In this document: positions 36,046 through 44,371 of the stretch, in pieces
How the letters are laid out: each line of letters starts with the position of its first letter
Numbering within the stretch: the stretch's first letter is position 1
Assembly: GCA_910587345.1 (NCBI GenBank)
Contig: CAJUKH010000013.1
Span: 124,001 to 188,000, forward strand
Reading direction: 5' to 3'
Origin: an uncultured Oscillospiraceae bacterium
Lineage (GTDB): Bacteria > Bacillota > Clostridia > Oscillospirales > Oscillospiraceae
DNA length: 64,000 nucleotides
The notes under the pieces: generated by a model
The model's database searches: none
What the model was told of the DNA's origin: nothing
The model's input: only the letters and a program-made list of their open reading frames with translations
Made by a program: the position numbers and the translations under genes

Positions 36046-36204
36046 CTTGCCGCCTCCTCTTTGTGTTCCCATTTTTAACATATTGAGGCACTTTCATACA
36101 GTCTGCCTTTCACTTCTCTCCACCTGCACCACCATGCCCGCCGTCACATAAAATAAATTGCGGCCTCAATGGCCGCTCAACTTACAAACAAAGGAGTCCT
36201 GCAC

Positions 36205-36477
36205 ATGTGGTTCTGTGGTTGCCGGCGTTGTGGCTGCTCTTGCGGCAGCAGCTGCGGCTGTTCCTGCGGTAGTTCTTGTGGTAGTTCTTGTGGCTGTGGC
36301 GGTTCCTGTGGCTGCGGCGGAAGCTCGGGCAGCAGCGGTTCTTCCCTGCCTCTCAGCGCTTTCCCCATCTATGTTTCCTATCCCGCCTTTTTCCGTGATT
36401 CCGCCGCCATCGGTGGCGCCAACACCGCCATTTTCACCGCTGAAAGCAACGAGCCTGCCATTTGGCCCTGGGGCTAA
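36205..36477 (+). CDS. Cys-Gly-Ser-repeat protein, unknown
   Basis: A 90-residue predicted protein beginning MWFCGCRRCGC. Thirteen cysteines fall in the first 37 residues, spaced as CGC, CSC and CGSSC units, followed by a Gly/Ser linker and a cysteine-free C-terminal half with aromatic residues (FPIYVSYPAFF, ending AIWPWG). There is no signal peptide. AAAGGAG lies 8 bases upstream of the ATG, which supports translation. A GCGGCC/GGCCGC hairpin lies upstream at 36160-36176 and another hairpin follows the stop. It stands alone between the divergent giant synthase gene and comEC. It could bind metal, be cross-linked as in spore or surface layers, or be a modified peptide precursor; none is shown. 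Low-complexity coding means caution. Confidence 0.55.
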   Translation: MWFCGCRRCGCSCGSSCGCSCGSSCGSSCGCGGSCGCGGSSGSSGSSLPLSAFPIYVSYPAFFRDSAAIGGANTAIFTAESNEPAIWPWG

Positions 36478-36489
36478 CATCCCCACCCC

Positions 36490-36506
36490 GCCGCCCTCCG
36501 GGCGGC
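36490..36506 (+). terminator. GC hairpin after the Cys-rich gene
   Basis: GCCGCCC-TCC-GGGCGGC, a 7-bp perfect stem 12 bases after the stop codon, but without a T run. Termination is therefore uncertain. Confidence 0.4.
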
Positions 36507-36519
36507 CTACATGAGCCTC

Positions 36520-36548
36520 TTGAACAAAAAGGCTCCATATGGTATGAT
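36520..36548 (+). promoter_or_regulatory. comEC promoter
   Basis: TTGAAC (36520-36525) and TATGAT (36543-36548), 17-base spacer, about 40 bases upstream of the comEC start. Confidence 0.7.
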
Positions 36549-36590
36549 TAGGTTAAGATACCTTGACCAAATAAGGGCAGGTGATTGGCC

Positions 36591-38945
36591 TTGGAACAAC
36601 AAACGCACTCCCATATCCACACCTCCCCTTCAAATACCGTCACTTATTCTCCTCCCATCCGCAGGCTTTGCTGGTTGTCCCTCTCCAGTGCCGCCGCTAT
36701 TGCTCTATCGGTCTATCTATTGGACGGAATGCTGCCTTTTCTGCTCGGCTTTTGTTGCTTTGCCGTTGTTTTTCTTTCCCGCCTTCTGCCTGGAGTTTTG
36801 CGGCAAAAGACCGCATGGGCCGCAGCGGGACTTGCCTTGGGGTTTTTATGGACAGGCTGTTATCAACACATGGTTCGCACTCCCGCAAGAACCCTTATCA
36901 GTGAAGAGTACACCGCTTATACCCTGGAGATCACGGAGTATCCCCGGGAAAGCCAAAGCGGCACTACCCTCTCTGCCCGCATTCTGCTGGACGGGACCCC
37001 CGGCCCCAGACTTCAACTGTACACAGACCATGATGCCACGACCCTTTTCCCCGGCGATACCGTTTCGGCTGTACTAAAGCTGGTCGCCGCTGACCTCTCC
37101 CGTGGTGAGAAGACATCCTATCATGAATCCAAGGGCATTTTCCTGATTGGCTACGGGCAAGGCGAAATCGTTCTTTTAAACCGCCCCTCCGTCATCCCTT
37201 TACGGTACTGGCCGGTTTATGCGGCACACATTTTAAAGGGTTCCGTTACAGCCCTTTTCCCGGCCGATGTCAGTGGATTTCTCACTGCCCTTCTTACCGG
37301 GGACAAGCAGTCTTTGCCCTATGGGCTATATCCCGCTTTTCAGCGAGCGGGCCTTGCCCATATTATCGCCGTATCCGGTCTCCACATTGGTTTTCTGCTC
37401 GGACTGTTCTCCACTCTTTTCCGAAAGCGAGATCCCTTTGGGGTTGGAATAGAGATTTCTATCATTTTCCTTTTTGCCGCCATGACAGGAAACGCCCCCT
37501 CCGCCCTTCGCGCTGCCTTCATGGCCTCACTCCTGCTGATCGCGCCTTTGCTGCATAGGGAGAATGACCCGCCCACTACCCTGTCCGCCGCTCTTTTGTT
37601 TTTACTGCTCCCCTGCCCCTATGAAATTGCCAACACGGGGCTTCAGTTGTCCTTCGCCGCTATGGCGGGCATCAATTGGGTCGGCATACCTCTGTTCAAC
37701 GGATGGTGTGACCGTATCCCCGCAGTGGACAAACCCTTGGGGCGGCTCTTCTCCTCTTTTATGCGGTTTTGTCTCGCCTCTTTTTGCACCACTGTCGGCT
37801 CTTTATTTTTCACCACACCCCTCACCGCTCTCTACTTTCGTTCTGTCTCCCTTGTATGGCCTTTCAGTAATCTTCTGGTACTGCCACTGGTATCCATTGT
37901 CTTCTCGGGCGGCTTGGCCGCTGCTGTTATTGGGATATTTTCCCCTTTTCTCGGCGGTTTCGCCGCCGCATTGATTGCCTGGCCGGCCAGATGGATCATG
38001 GCAATATCCAAATGGTTGGCTGCTCTGCCATTCTCCTCCCTTTCCCTTCTCTCTGGTTATCTCGCCCTTTGGTTTGCCACTGCGTATTTTATTCTCTTTC
38101 TATGGTATCTGGGCCGAAAACAGATCCGCCCTCTGATTCCTGCAGTGGCTTTGATCTTGACGCTTCCGGTTGCGCTTTATGTGCAAAATCGACAATTATA
38201 CCGCTATCCGCTTACCGTGACTGCTCTGGATGTAGGGCAGGGTGCTTCCACTCTGTTCTTTTCCAGGGGCGAGACTCTGCTGGTAGACTGCGGCGGAAAC
38301 AATTTCAGCAATGCCGGGGATCTGGCAGCCGACCAGCTTCAGGCCATGGGCTGCTCCCGATTGGATACATTGGTCCTCACCCACTGTCACAGCGACCACG
38401 CAAACGGTGTATTGGAGCTGATGGCCCGTCTGCCGGTTTCCCACCTTATTCTTCCCGACACAGACCGGGATTCCCCCTTACGGCAGGAGATTTTGGATGT
38501 AGCCACAGCGGCAAACTGCCAAATTGAATTTTTGACCCAGGACACCCAACTCACTCTCGGCGATGCCCGCTTCTCCCTCTTTGCGCCGCTTGGAGACGGC
38601 GGGAGCAACGAGGAAGGGCTTTCTCTTCTCTGTTCTTTGGACGGCTATGATATCCTTTTGACCGGCGACATGAACGACACTGTGGAGAAAAGGCTTGTAA
38701 AGTATAAGAACTTACCGGATATTGAGCTTCTAATGGTGGGGCACCATGGTTCCTCCACAGCCACTTCGGAGGCGCTTTTACTGGCTACCCAGCCTGACGC
38801 AGCAGTCATTTCCAGCGGCTATAACAGTTATGGGCATCCTTCCCCCGAAGTTTTGGAGCGTTTGGGTGCTTTGGGGTGTGATATCTACCGAACTGACGGA
38901 ATGGGAACCATCACTTTTTATATCAATGGAGGGATCAACAGGTGA
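36591..38945 (+). CDS. comEC: DNA uptake channel protein ComEC/Rec2
   Basis: A polytopic membrane protein of about 784 residues that forms the channel for single-stranded DNA entry in competence. It has an N-terminal DUF4131-like region with helices, a central Competence domain with about eight to ten helices (LLTGDKQSLPYGLYPAFQRAGLAHIIAVSGLHIGF) and a C-terminal metallo-beta-lactamase nuclease domain with THCHSDHANG and VGHHGS. Start: TTG at 36585 or 36591; the second lies 8 bases from AGGTGA and is chosen. The next gene, a nuclease, overlaps by four bases. No comEA or comG genes are in view, so competence cannot be claimed. Confidence 0.93.
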   Translation: MEQQTHSHIHTSPSNTVTYSPPIRRLCWLSLSSAAAIALSVYLLDGMLPFLLGFCCFAVVFLSRLLPGVLRQKTAWAAAGLALGFLWTGCYQHMVRTPARTLISEEYTAYTLEITEYPRESQSGTTLSARILLDGTPGPRLQLYTDHDATTLFPGDTVSAVLKLVAADLSRGEKTSYHESKGIFLIGYGQGEIVLLNRPSVIPLRYWPVYAAHILKGSVTALFPADVSGFLTALLTGDKQSLPYGLYPAFQRAGLAHIIAVSGLHIGFLLGLFSTLFRKRDPFGVGIEISIIFLFAAMTGNAPSALRAAFMASLLLIAPLLHRENDPPTTLSAALLFLLLPCPYEIANTGLQLSFAAMAGINWVGIPLFNGWCDRIPAVDKPLGRLFSSFMRFCLASFCTTVGSLFFTTPLTALYFRSVSLVWPFSNLLVLPLVSIVFSGGLAAAVIGIFSPFLGGFAAALIAWPARWIMAISKWLAALPFSSLSLLSGYLALWFATAYFILFLWYLGRKQIRPLIPAVALILTLPVALYVQNRQLYRYPLTVTALDVGQGASTLFFSRGETLLVDCGGNNFSNAGDLAADQLQAMGCSRLDTLVLTHCHSDHANGVLELMARLPVSHLILPDTDRDSPLRQEILDVATAANCQIEFLTQDTQLTLGDARFSLFAPLGDGGSNEEGLSLLCSLDGYDILLTGDMNDTVEKRLVKYKNLPDIELLMVGHHGSSTATSEALLLATQPDAAVISSGYNSYGHPSPEVLERLGALGCDIYRTDGMGTITFYINGGINR

Positions 38946-39700
38946 AATTTGTCTCCTGGAACGTTAACGGGCTGCGGGCCTGTATGCAAAAGGGGTTTAT
39001 GGAAAGCTTTCAGACCCTTAACGCTGATTTTTTCTGCCTGCAAGAGACCAAACTGCAGCCGGACCAAATCGATCTTACACTTCCCGGTTATCGTCAATAC
39101 TGGCATTCCGCCGAGAAGAAGGGATATTCCGGTACGGCAGTCTTTTCCCGAATGGAACCGCTCTCCGTCTCCTACGACATCGGAGATGAGGCGCATATCG
39201 GAGAAGGTCGCTCTATCACACTGGAATTTCCACAGTTCTACCTGGTCACAGTCTATACCCCCAACGCGCAGGACGGATTGAAGCGGCTGGAATACCGCAT
39301 GGCCTGGGACAAAGCCTTTCGCACCTACCTGACGGAACTGGACCGGGAAAAGCCTGTTGTCATCTGCGGCGACCTCAACGTGGCCCATCAGGAAATCGAC
39401 CTGAAAAATCCAAAGTCCAACCGCCAAAACCCCGGCTTTTCCGACCAGGAGCGGGACAGCTTCTCTCAACTGTTATCCGCCGGTTTTACGGATGCTTTCC
39501 GTTTTTTGTATCCCGACCTAACGGACACCTATTCCTGGTGGAGCTACCGTTTCCACGCAAGAGAAAATAACGCCGGCTGGCGTATTGACTACTTCCTCGT
39601 CTCCGACCGCCTTCGGGAGCACATACAAGCCGCTTCCATCCACTCGGAGATTTTCGGCAGCGATCACTGTCCGGTTTCTTTGGAGCTCAACTTTGCCTGA
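38942..39700 (+). CDS. exoA: Exodeoxyribonuclease III / AP endonuclease
   Basis: 252 residues of the ExoIII/APE family, acting in base excision repair of abasic sites and blocked 3' ends. Motifs in order: SWNVNGLRA with the metal-binding Asn, LQETK with the metal-binding Glu, YTPNAQ, GDLNVAH with the catalytic Asp/Asn, a TYSWWSYR segment, WRIDYFLVS and the catalytic GSDHCPV. It starts with GTG overlapping the comEC stop (GTGA), with GGAGGG upstream, so it is co-translated with comEC. Confidence 0.97.
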   Translation: MKFVSWNVNGLRACMQKGFMESFQTLNADFFCLQETKLQPDQIDLTLPGYRQYWHSAEKKGYSGTAVFSRMEPLSVSYDIGDEAHIGEGRSITLEFPQFYLVTVYTPNAQDGLKRLEYRMAWDKAFRTYLTELDREKPVVICGDLNVAHQEIDLKNPKSNRQNPGFSDQERDSFSQLLSAGFTDAFRFLYPDLTDTYSWWSYRFHARENNAGWRIDYFLVSDRLREHIQAASIHSEIFGSDHCPVSLELNFA

Positions 39701-39751
39701 ACCTCTTTTTACCACTTTTATCACAAACAAGTAACAAACATATCCGTCCTC

Positions 39752-39780
39752 TTGCATTTTTTCTTCGGCTCTACTACAAT
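39752..39780 (+). promoter_or_regulatory. Promoter of the S41 peptidase gene
   Basis: TTGCAT (39752-39757) and TACAAT (39775-39780) with a 17-base spacer, 45 bases ahead of the ATG. Confidence 0.65.
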
Positions 39781-39824
39781 TGACCCGTGTGATTTTACCC
39801 TGGCTCTCTATATGGAGGCATACT

Positions 39825-41744
39825 ATGAATAACAAACGTACTCTGCAAGCCCTGGCCCTTTCGCTTTCCCTTCTGTTGACCCTTTCCCCCGGCGCATATG
39901 CCGCTCTCACTACCAAGCAGGCCGGGCAGCTTTTGGAGGAATTCTACATCGACGAGGTTCCCCCCTCCGTACTGGCACAGCCCACTATTCCTGAAATGCT
40001 GGAGGCTTTGGGCGATCCCTATACCGAATACTTTCCGCCTCAGGATTATCAGAGTTTTCTCTCCTCCATGTCCGATATCTCTCTGGTGGGGATCGGGGTC
40101 ACCTTCCAGGTCACCGAAGAAGGACTTTATCTGAACGAAATTTTGGAACACTCTCCTGCCGAGGCCGGCGGCCTCCGGCCCGGTGACCTGATCATCGCCA
40201 TCGACGGCCGCAGCGTGCTGGGACAGGATTCTGACACCATTACTGGCTGGATTCGCGGTGAGGAAGGCTCAACGGTCTCGGTGACCTATCTGCGGGAGGG
40301 GCAAAAAGAAACTACCGTCACCCTCGTTCGGGCATTGGTCGTGGTGGCGGCCACCACGACCCAACTGATCGACGACCACATTGGTTACATCCGCTGCTCC
40401 ACCTTCGGCGACGAGACCTACGGTCATTTCAAAGAGGGCATGGAGACTTACGGCGACAAAGCTACTGTCTGGATCGTGGACCTTCGCTCCAATCTGGGCG
40501 GCTCCACAGAGGCCGCCACCAATGCCGCCGGACTCTTTGCCGGCAGCGGGGAGATGGCCTATCTGCGGGATGGCAGCAATCAGTACGGCGCCTACTTTTA
40601 TTCCGAGACACCTAAAACCCTCTATCCGGTCATTGTCCTGATGGACTTCTATTCAGCCAGCTCCTCCGAGCTTTTTGCCTCTATCATTCGGGACTATCAA
40701 GCGGGGATCATCATCGGCTCACGAAGCTACGGAAAAGGCGTTGCCCAGCAGGTTTTGGACCAGCAGTATGATCCCGAGCTTTTTGCCGACGGTGACGCCA
40801 TCAAAATCACTTCCCACCGCTTCTATTCCCCCGCCGGCAATACCACAGACCAAATCGGGGTGATCCCCGACCTGCTGGTCCCACCTGAAATGGCAGGCAA
40901 TGTAGCCTATCTGCTGGCCGGCTCCGCCCCCACCTCAGACACCTCCGGCACCTTGAAAGTGGACCTTGGCTGGCGGTGGTATGTGGACTTGCAAACGGCC
41001 ATAAACGAGGACCCGGAAGCCCTTCAACTGCTTCTGAACGCCCTTCCCGTCAACAAAGACCTGTGGCTGGGCACCGGCGGCCCCAACGGCTGGCAACGGA
41101 CCGATGCGGCCTCTGTCGCCCGGGAGCAGTCGCTGGAATATACTCTTCCCCAATTTTCCGACCAGAGCGAATCTCTCTATGATACCGCTCTCAGCGTCCT
41201 TAAAACCTTTTCCCTCATTCATGGCCGGGAAGACGGCGCCTTTCATCCCCGGGACACCCTCACAAGAGCCGAACTTTGCCAGCTGCTGGCCATAGCCTTG
41301 AACTGTACGGTACCGGAAGGAGAAAGCAGTTTTACCGATGTCCCTGCCGACGCCTGGTACACCCCCGCAATCGTAGCCATGACCCAGCTGGGACTTGTCA
41401 ATGGCACGGGAGACGGAACCTTTTCCCCGGACAGCGCCATCGACCATCAACAGTTTATCACCATCATGGGACGTCTGTCCCAGCGGCTCAATATGTATTT
41501 TTATAACGCCATTCTTGAAACCCCCGCAGAGACCATCAATACCCCCGAACTGTCCGGCTATGCCGACTGGGCAAAACCCTCGGCATGGCTCCTCTCCTAC
41601 AGTCAGAAAGGCTATTTTGGCAATACCCTTTCCCTGTTATGGGCAGATGCGGCCAACATTGAGTCTTTGCAGTTCACCACCCGGGATGAGGCCGCCTATA
41701 CTATTTACCGCATCCTCTCCTATACCGGTATTCTCCCCGCCTGA
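39825..41744 (+). CDS. Secreted S41 (C-terminal processing) peptidase with SLH domains
   Basis: 639 residues: a signal peptide (1 to about 26), a short helical pro-region, a PDZ domain at about 80-160 (GGLRPGDLIIAIDGRSV), the S41 protease core with Ser279 in SASSSE and Lys304 in SYGKG, and then C-terminal SLH-type repeats (REDGAFHPRDTLTRAELCQLLA and DGTFSPDSAIDHQQF). The SLH part would tether the enzyme to secondary wall polymers, so it probably processes surface proteins or peptidoglycan-associated substrates. The ATG has GGAGG 6 bases upstream; an earlier GTG is not used. Followed by a strong terminator. Confidence 0.92.
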   Translation: MNNKRTLQALALSLSLLLTLSPGAYAALTTKQAGQLLEEFYIDEVPPSVLAQPTIPEMLEALGDPYTEYFPPQDYQSFLSSMSDISLVGIGVTFQVTEEGLYLNEILEHSPAEAGGLRPGDLIIAIDGRSVLGQDSDTITGWIRGEEGSTVSVTYLREGQKETTVTLVRALVVVAATTTQLIDDHIGYIRCSTFGDETYGHFKEGMETYGDKATVWIVDLRSNLGGSTEAATNAAGLFAGSGEMAYLRDGSNQYGAYFYSETPKTLYPVIVLMDFYSASSSELFASIIRDYQAGIIIGSRSYGKGVAQQVLDQQYDPELFADGDAIKITSHRFYSPAGNTTDQIGVIPDLLVPPEMAGNVAYLLAGSAPTSDTSGTLKVDLGWRWYVDLQTAINEDPEALQLLLNALPVNKDLWLGTGGPNGWQRTDAASVAREQSLEYTLPQFSDQSESLYDTALSVLKTFSLIHGREDGAFHPRDTLTRAELCQLLAIALNCTVPEGESSFTDVPADAWYTPAIVAMTQLGLVNGTGDGTFSPDSAIDHQQFITIMGRLSQRLNMYFYNAILETPAETINTPELSGYADWAKPSAWLLSYSQKGYFGNTLSLLWADAANIESLQFTTRDEAAYTIYRILSYTGILPA

Positions 41745-41759
41745 TACCGCCCCCTTTTT

Positions 41760-41788
41760 CTCCCTCCGCTTTGCGGAGGGAGTTTTTT
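41760..41788 (+). terminator. Terminator after the S41 peptidase gene
   Basis: CTCCCTCCGC-TTT-GCGGAGGGAG followed by TTTTTT: a 10-bp perfect stem with a consensus tail. Confidence 0.92.
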
Positions 41789-41818
41789 ATCCCTTTATGG
41801 CTGAGGGGAAAATTTCTC

Positions 41819-41847
41819 TTGACAAATTTTCTATTTTCCTATATAGT
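41819..41847 (+). promoter_or_regulatory. Promoter of the marR-degV operon
   Basis: TTGACA (41819-41824) and TATAGT (41842-41847), 17-base spacer. The predicted transcription start is at about 41853-41855. The -10 lies within the left arm of the operator palindrome. Confidence 0.85.
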
Positions 41848-41868
41848 TCATTTTATGAACTATATAGG
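41838..41868. promoter_or_regulatory. Perfect 14-bp inverted repeat operator on the marR promoter
   Basis: CCTATATAGTTCAT (41838-41851) and ATGAACTATATAGG (41855-41868) are exact reverse complements separated by TTT. It covers the -10, the transcription start and the first bases of the ribosome site. A dimeric MarR protein bound here would block its own promoter, so the gene is very likely autoregulated. Confidence 0.8.
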
Positions 41869-42313
41869 AGGTGTTCTTATTCTCAACGAAGAATTGCTTA
41901 CCACTTGGCTCAAATTAAGCAATACCATCAACAATGACCGGCTGGTGACCGGGCTGTCCTTTAACGAGGCAATGGTCTGCGGTTTCATTGCCAAGGCGCA
42001 GAAGGAAAACAGATTCCTGACGGCCAGCGACCTTTGCGCCGAGACCCGTATCCTCAAATCACAGATGAACGCTATCCTCCGCTCTTTGGAGGAAAAAGGG
42101 ATGCTTGCCCGGCAGCGCTCTCAACAGGACCTGCGGCAAATCGAACTGCAGCTTTTGCCCGATGGGCAGGAGCGATATATGCAGACGCACCAACAGGTAT
42201 TGTCTCTTGTTGACCGCCTGATGGGCGATATGCCGGAGGAAGATATCCGGACTCTTATCTCTCTTCTCTATCAAATCATTCAAAACTTTGACAAGACTGT
42301 AAAGGAGGCCTGA
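41855..42313 (+). CDS. MarR-family transcriptional regulator
   Basis: About 150 residues, winged-helix MarR fold: an N-terminal dimerisation helix (EELLTTWLKLSNTIN), the recognition region (LTASDLCAETRILKSQMNAILRSLEEKGML), the wing with RQRSQQDLRQIEL and a C-terminal helix pair for dimerisation. The start is unsettled. The ATG at 41855 would lie at the transcript's 5' end, while AGGAGG (41866-41871) is followed after 7 bases by ATT at 41879. Upstream starts are excluded by the promoter. Its operon partner is a DegV lipid-binding protein 4 bases away, suggesting an effector linked to fatty acids, as for FabT; this is inference. Confidence 0.85.
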   Translation: MNYIGGVLILNEELLTTWLKLSNTINNDRLVTGLSFNEAMVCGFIAKAQKENRFLTASDLCAETRILKSQMNAILRSLEEKGMLARQRSQQDLRQIELQLLPDGQERYMQTHQQVLSLVDRLMGDMPEEDIRTLISLLYQIIQNFDKTVKEA

Positions 42314-42317
42314 ACCC

Positions 42318-43163
42318 ATGGCGATTCGTATCATTACTGACTCTGCCTCTGACCTTGAACTCTCTGACGCCAAAGACTGGCAAGTACAAGTGGTTCCCAT
42401 GTCTATCCAGTTCGGAGACCGTTCCTATCTGGATGGGCTGGACCTTTCCAAAACAGAATTTTACCAAAAACTTCTTCAGGGTGACGAAAGCCCCACCACC
42501 GCCCAGCCCGCTCCGGCTGATTTTCTTCAGTTGTTTGAGAGTGCCCGGGATGCCGGCGACCAGGTGGTCGTTATCCTGCTGTCCAGCGTCCTCAGCGGCA
42601 CATTCCAAAGTGCCGTTATCGCCAGGGAAATGTGCGGTTATGCAGATATTCATCTGATAGACAGCCGCAGCGCTTCCACCGGCATCCAGCTGCTGGTATG
42701 GGAGGCCTGCCGGATGCGGAAGGCGGGGGCCTCCGCCCAGGAGATCGCTCAGCGGCTGGAAACCTTGAAGGACCGTGTTCGTATCTTTGCCGCTATCGAT
42801 ACCTTGGAGTATCTTCGCCGGGGCGGCCGCCTCAGCGATTTTCAGGCCGGTTTGGGGACCGTGGCCAAAATCAAACCGCTCATCACTGTTCGGGACGGCG
42901 CCGTTTCCATCATTCGTAAATCCTTTGGTCTCTCCGCCGCTGTAAAACAACTCGGCGCTCTTTTAGAGGAGCATCCCGCAGATCGTGATTTTCCTTTCTT
43001 CCTGCTCTATTCTGATGATATTGCCCGCTCCGACCTGCTCCTGCCAAAATTGGAGTCTCTGGGGTATTACGCCGAGGGGCTTCGCCGTGCATCTCTGGGG
43101 CCCACTATCGGCACCCACATCGGTCCCGGGGCTTTGGGTATCGTCTATCTGGAGCAGGAATAA
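42318..43163 (+). CDS. DegV family fatty acid-binding protein
   Basis: 281 residues of the DegV/FakB family, which bind a fatty acid for phosphorylation by FakA. Family features: IRIITDSASDL at the N-terminus, the TTAQPAP segment of the ligand mouth, LSSVLSGTFQSA, the IDSRSAST strand and the C-terminal GPTIGTHIGPGALG. It is cytoplasmic. It is co-transcribed with the MarR regulator and followed by a strong terminator. No FakA kinase is in the window, so its role as a FakB is probable but not shown. Confidence 0.93.
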   Translation: MAIRIITDSASDLELSDAKDWQVQVVPMSIQFGDRSYLDGLDLSKTEFYQKLLQGDESPTTAQPAPADFLQLFESARDAGDQVVVILLSSVLSGTFQSAVIAREMCGYADIHLIDSRSASTGIQLLVWEACRMRKAGASAQEIAQRLETLKDRVRIFAAIDTLEYLRRGGRLSDFQAGLGTVAKIKPLITVRDGAVSIIRKSFGLSAAVKQLGALLEEHPADRDFPFFLLYSDDIARSDLLLPKLESLGYYAEGLRRASLGPTIGTHIGPGALGIVYLEQE

Positions 43164-43181
43164 ACCGCCTGAAAACAGAAA

Positions 43182-43216
43182 CACGGAAACCGCAAAAGCG
43201 GTTTCCGTGCTTTTTT
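43182..43216. terminator. Terminator between degV and the aldo/keto reductase gene
   Basis: CACGGAAACCGC-AAAA-GCGGTTTCCGTG, a 12-bp stem followed by TTTTTT on the plus strand. The genes converge on it, and the T-rich opposite flank lets it serve the minus strand too. Confidence 0.9.
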
Positions 43217-44345
43217 ACTCCATGGGGGCCTGAAAGCGGGCCATCACTTCGGATATCCTGATTCCCTGCGGGCACACTTTTTCACAGCTGCCGCAGGCAG
43301 CACAGGCTGTTGGACGCTTATGCGGCGGCAGTTCCGCCACGTCCTCCGGCCAAAATATCTTTTGCCCGGAGAATGCGCATTCGTTATAAAGCCGCACCAA
43401 AGCCGGTATATTCAGCCCTTGCGGGCAATGGTTTACACAGTAGCGGCAATCCGTACAAAATACCGTAGTCCTTTTCAGAATATTCCTGGCTACCGCCAGC
43501 AGACTTTCCGTTTCCTCCATCTTCAATGGCACATTCTCACCGAAAATCGCCACGTTTTCCCGAAGCTGTTCCATTGTGGACATCCCCGAAAGGACCACCG
43601 TCACCTCCGAAAGCCCCTGCAGAAACCGAAAAGCCCAGCCGGGAGCGGTTTCCCCGGGACGGACAGCCTCCAGAAAAGCGGCATCCTCCGGGTGAAATTC
43701 AGCAAGGGTCCCGCCCCGCAACGGCTCCATGACCCATATTGGCAGGCCGTAGCTGCGGACCAGCTCCACCTTCTCCTGTGCGCCCTGGTAGAGCCAGTCC
43801 ACATAGTTCACCTGAAGCTGACAAAACTCCAAGTGTTCCCCCCAGCTATCCAAAAACCGTTTGAGGACCGGCAGGCGGCCATGGCAGGAAAAGCCCAGAT
43901 GACGGATACGTCCCCGCCGCTTCTGCTCTAAAATATAGTCCAGAAGTCCATATCGCTCATCCAGATAAAGATCGATATTCTCTTCTGTCACCGTATGAAA
44001 AAGATAAAAGTCAAAATAGTCCACCCGGCATTTTTTCAGTTGCTTTTCAAAAATTTCCGCCGGTTTCTCCAGGTTTTTCACATCGTATCCCGGAAATTTA
44101 TCTGCCAAATAAAAACACTCACGGGGATAGCCGGAGAGGATCTTTCCCAATATTGTCTCAGAGCGACCATTATGATACCCCCACGCAGTATCAAAGTAAT
44201 TGATCCCCTGCTCCATGGCATAGGCCACCATCTCAGTCGCTGCCCTCTCATCAATTGTTCCGCTTCCGTCCTCCAATGTCGGCAGACGCATAGCTCCCAT
44301 TCCAAGAACAGACAGCATCAGACCTTTAAAGTTTCGGTAAAGCAT
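43215..44345 (-). CDS. Aldo/keto reductase with two C-terminal [4Fe-4S] clusters
   Basis: 376 residues: an AKR barrel (about 1-270) with the catalytic tetrad positions Asp and Tyr in FDTAWGYHNG, Lys in ADKFPG and His in YLFHTV, followed by a ferredoxin-like tail with two CxxCxxCxxxC groups (CTDCRYCVNHC and CAACGSCEKVC). Such proteins occur widely in anaerobes and couple substrate reduction to electron carriers; the substrate is unknown. It lies 26 bases after tsaD at the end of the polA operon. Confidence 0.92.
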   Translation of the reverse strand: MLYRNFKGLMLSVLGMGAMRLPTLEDGSGTIDERAATEMVAYAMEQGINYFDTAWGYHNGRSETILGKILSGYPRECFYLADKFPGYDVKNLEKPAEIFEKQLKKCRVDYFDFYLFHTVTEENIDLYLDERYGLLDYILEQKRRGRIRHLGFSCHGRLPVLKRFLDSWGEHLEFCQLQVNYVDWLYQGAQEKVELVRSYGLPIWVMEPLRGGTLAEFHPEDAAFLEAVRPGETAPGWAFRFLQGLSEVTVVLSGMSTMEQLRENVAIFGENVPLKMEETESLLAVARNILKRTTVFCTDCRYCVNHCPQGLNIPALVRLYNECAFSGQKIFWPEDVAELPPHKRPTACAACGSCEKVCPQGIRISEVMARFQAPME

Positions 44346-44371
44346 GACTTCTCCTCCCGAAAAAGCGTTTC

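Noticed and set aside
36078..36101. Possible sporulation sigma-E promoter (CATATT and CATACAGT) upstream of the Cys-rich gene
   Set aside because: The two elements are only 10 bases apart, shorter than the spacing known for sigma-E, so it was not listed as a promoter.
36166..36486. Minus-strand frame opposite the Cys-rich gene
   Set aside because: Translates as Ala/Thr/Arg low-complexity sequence and lacks a ribosome site; the plus strand has one.
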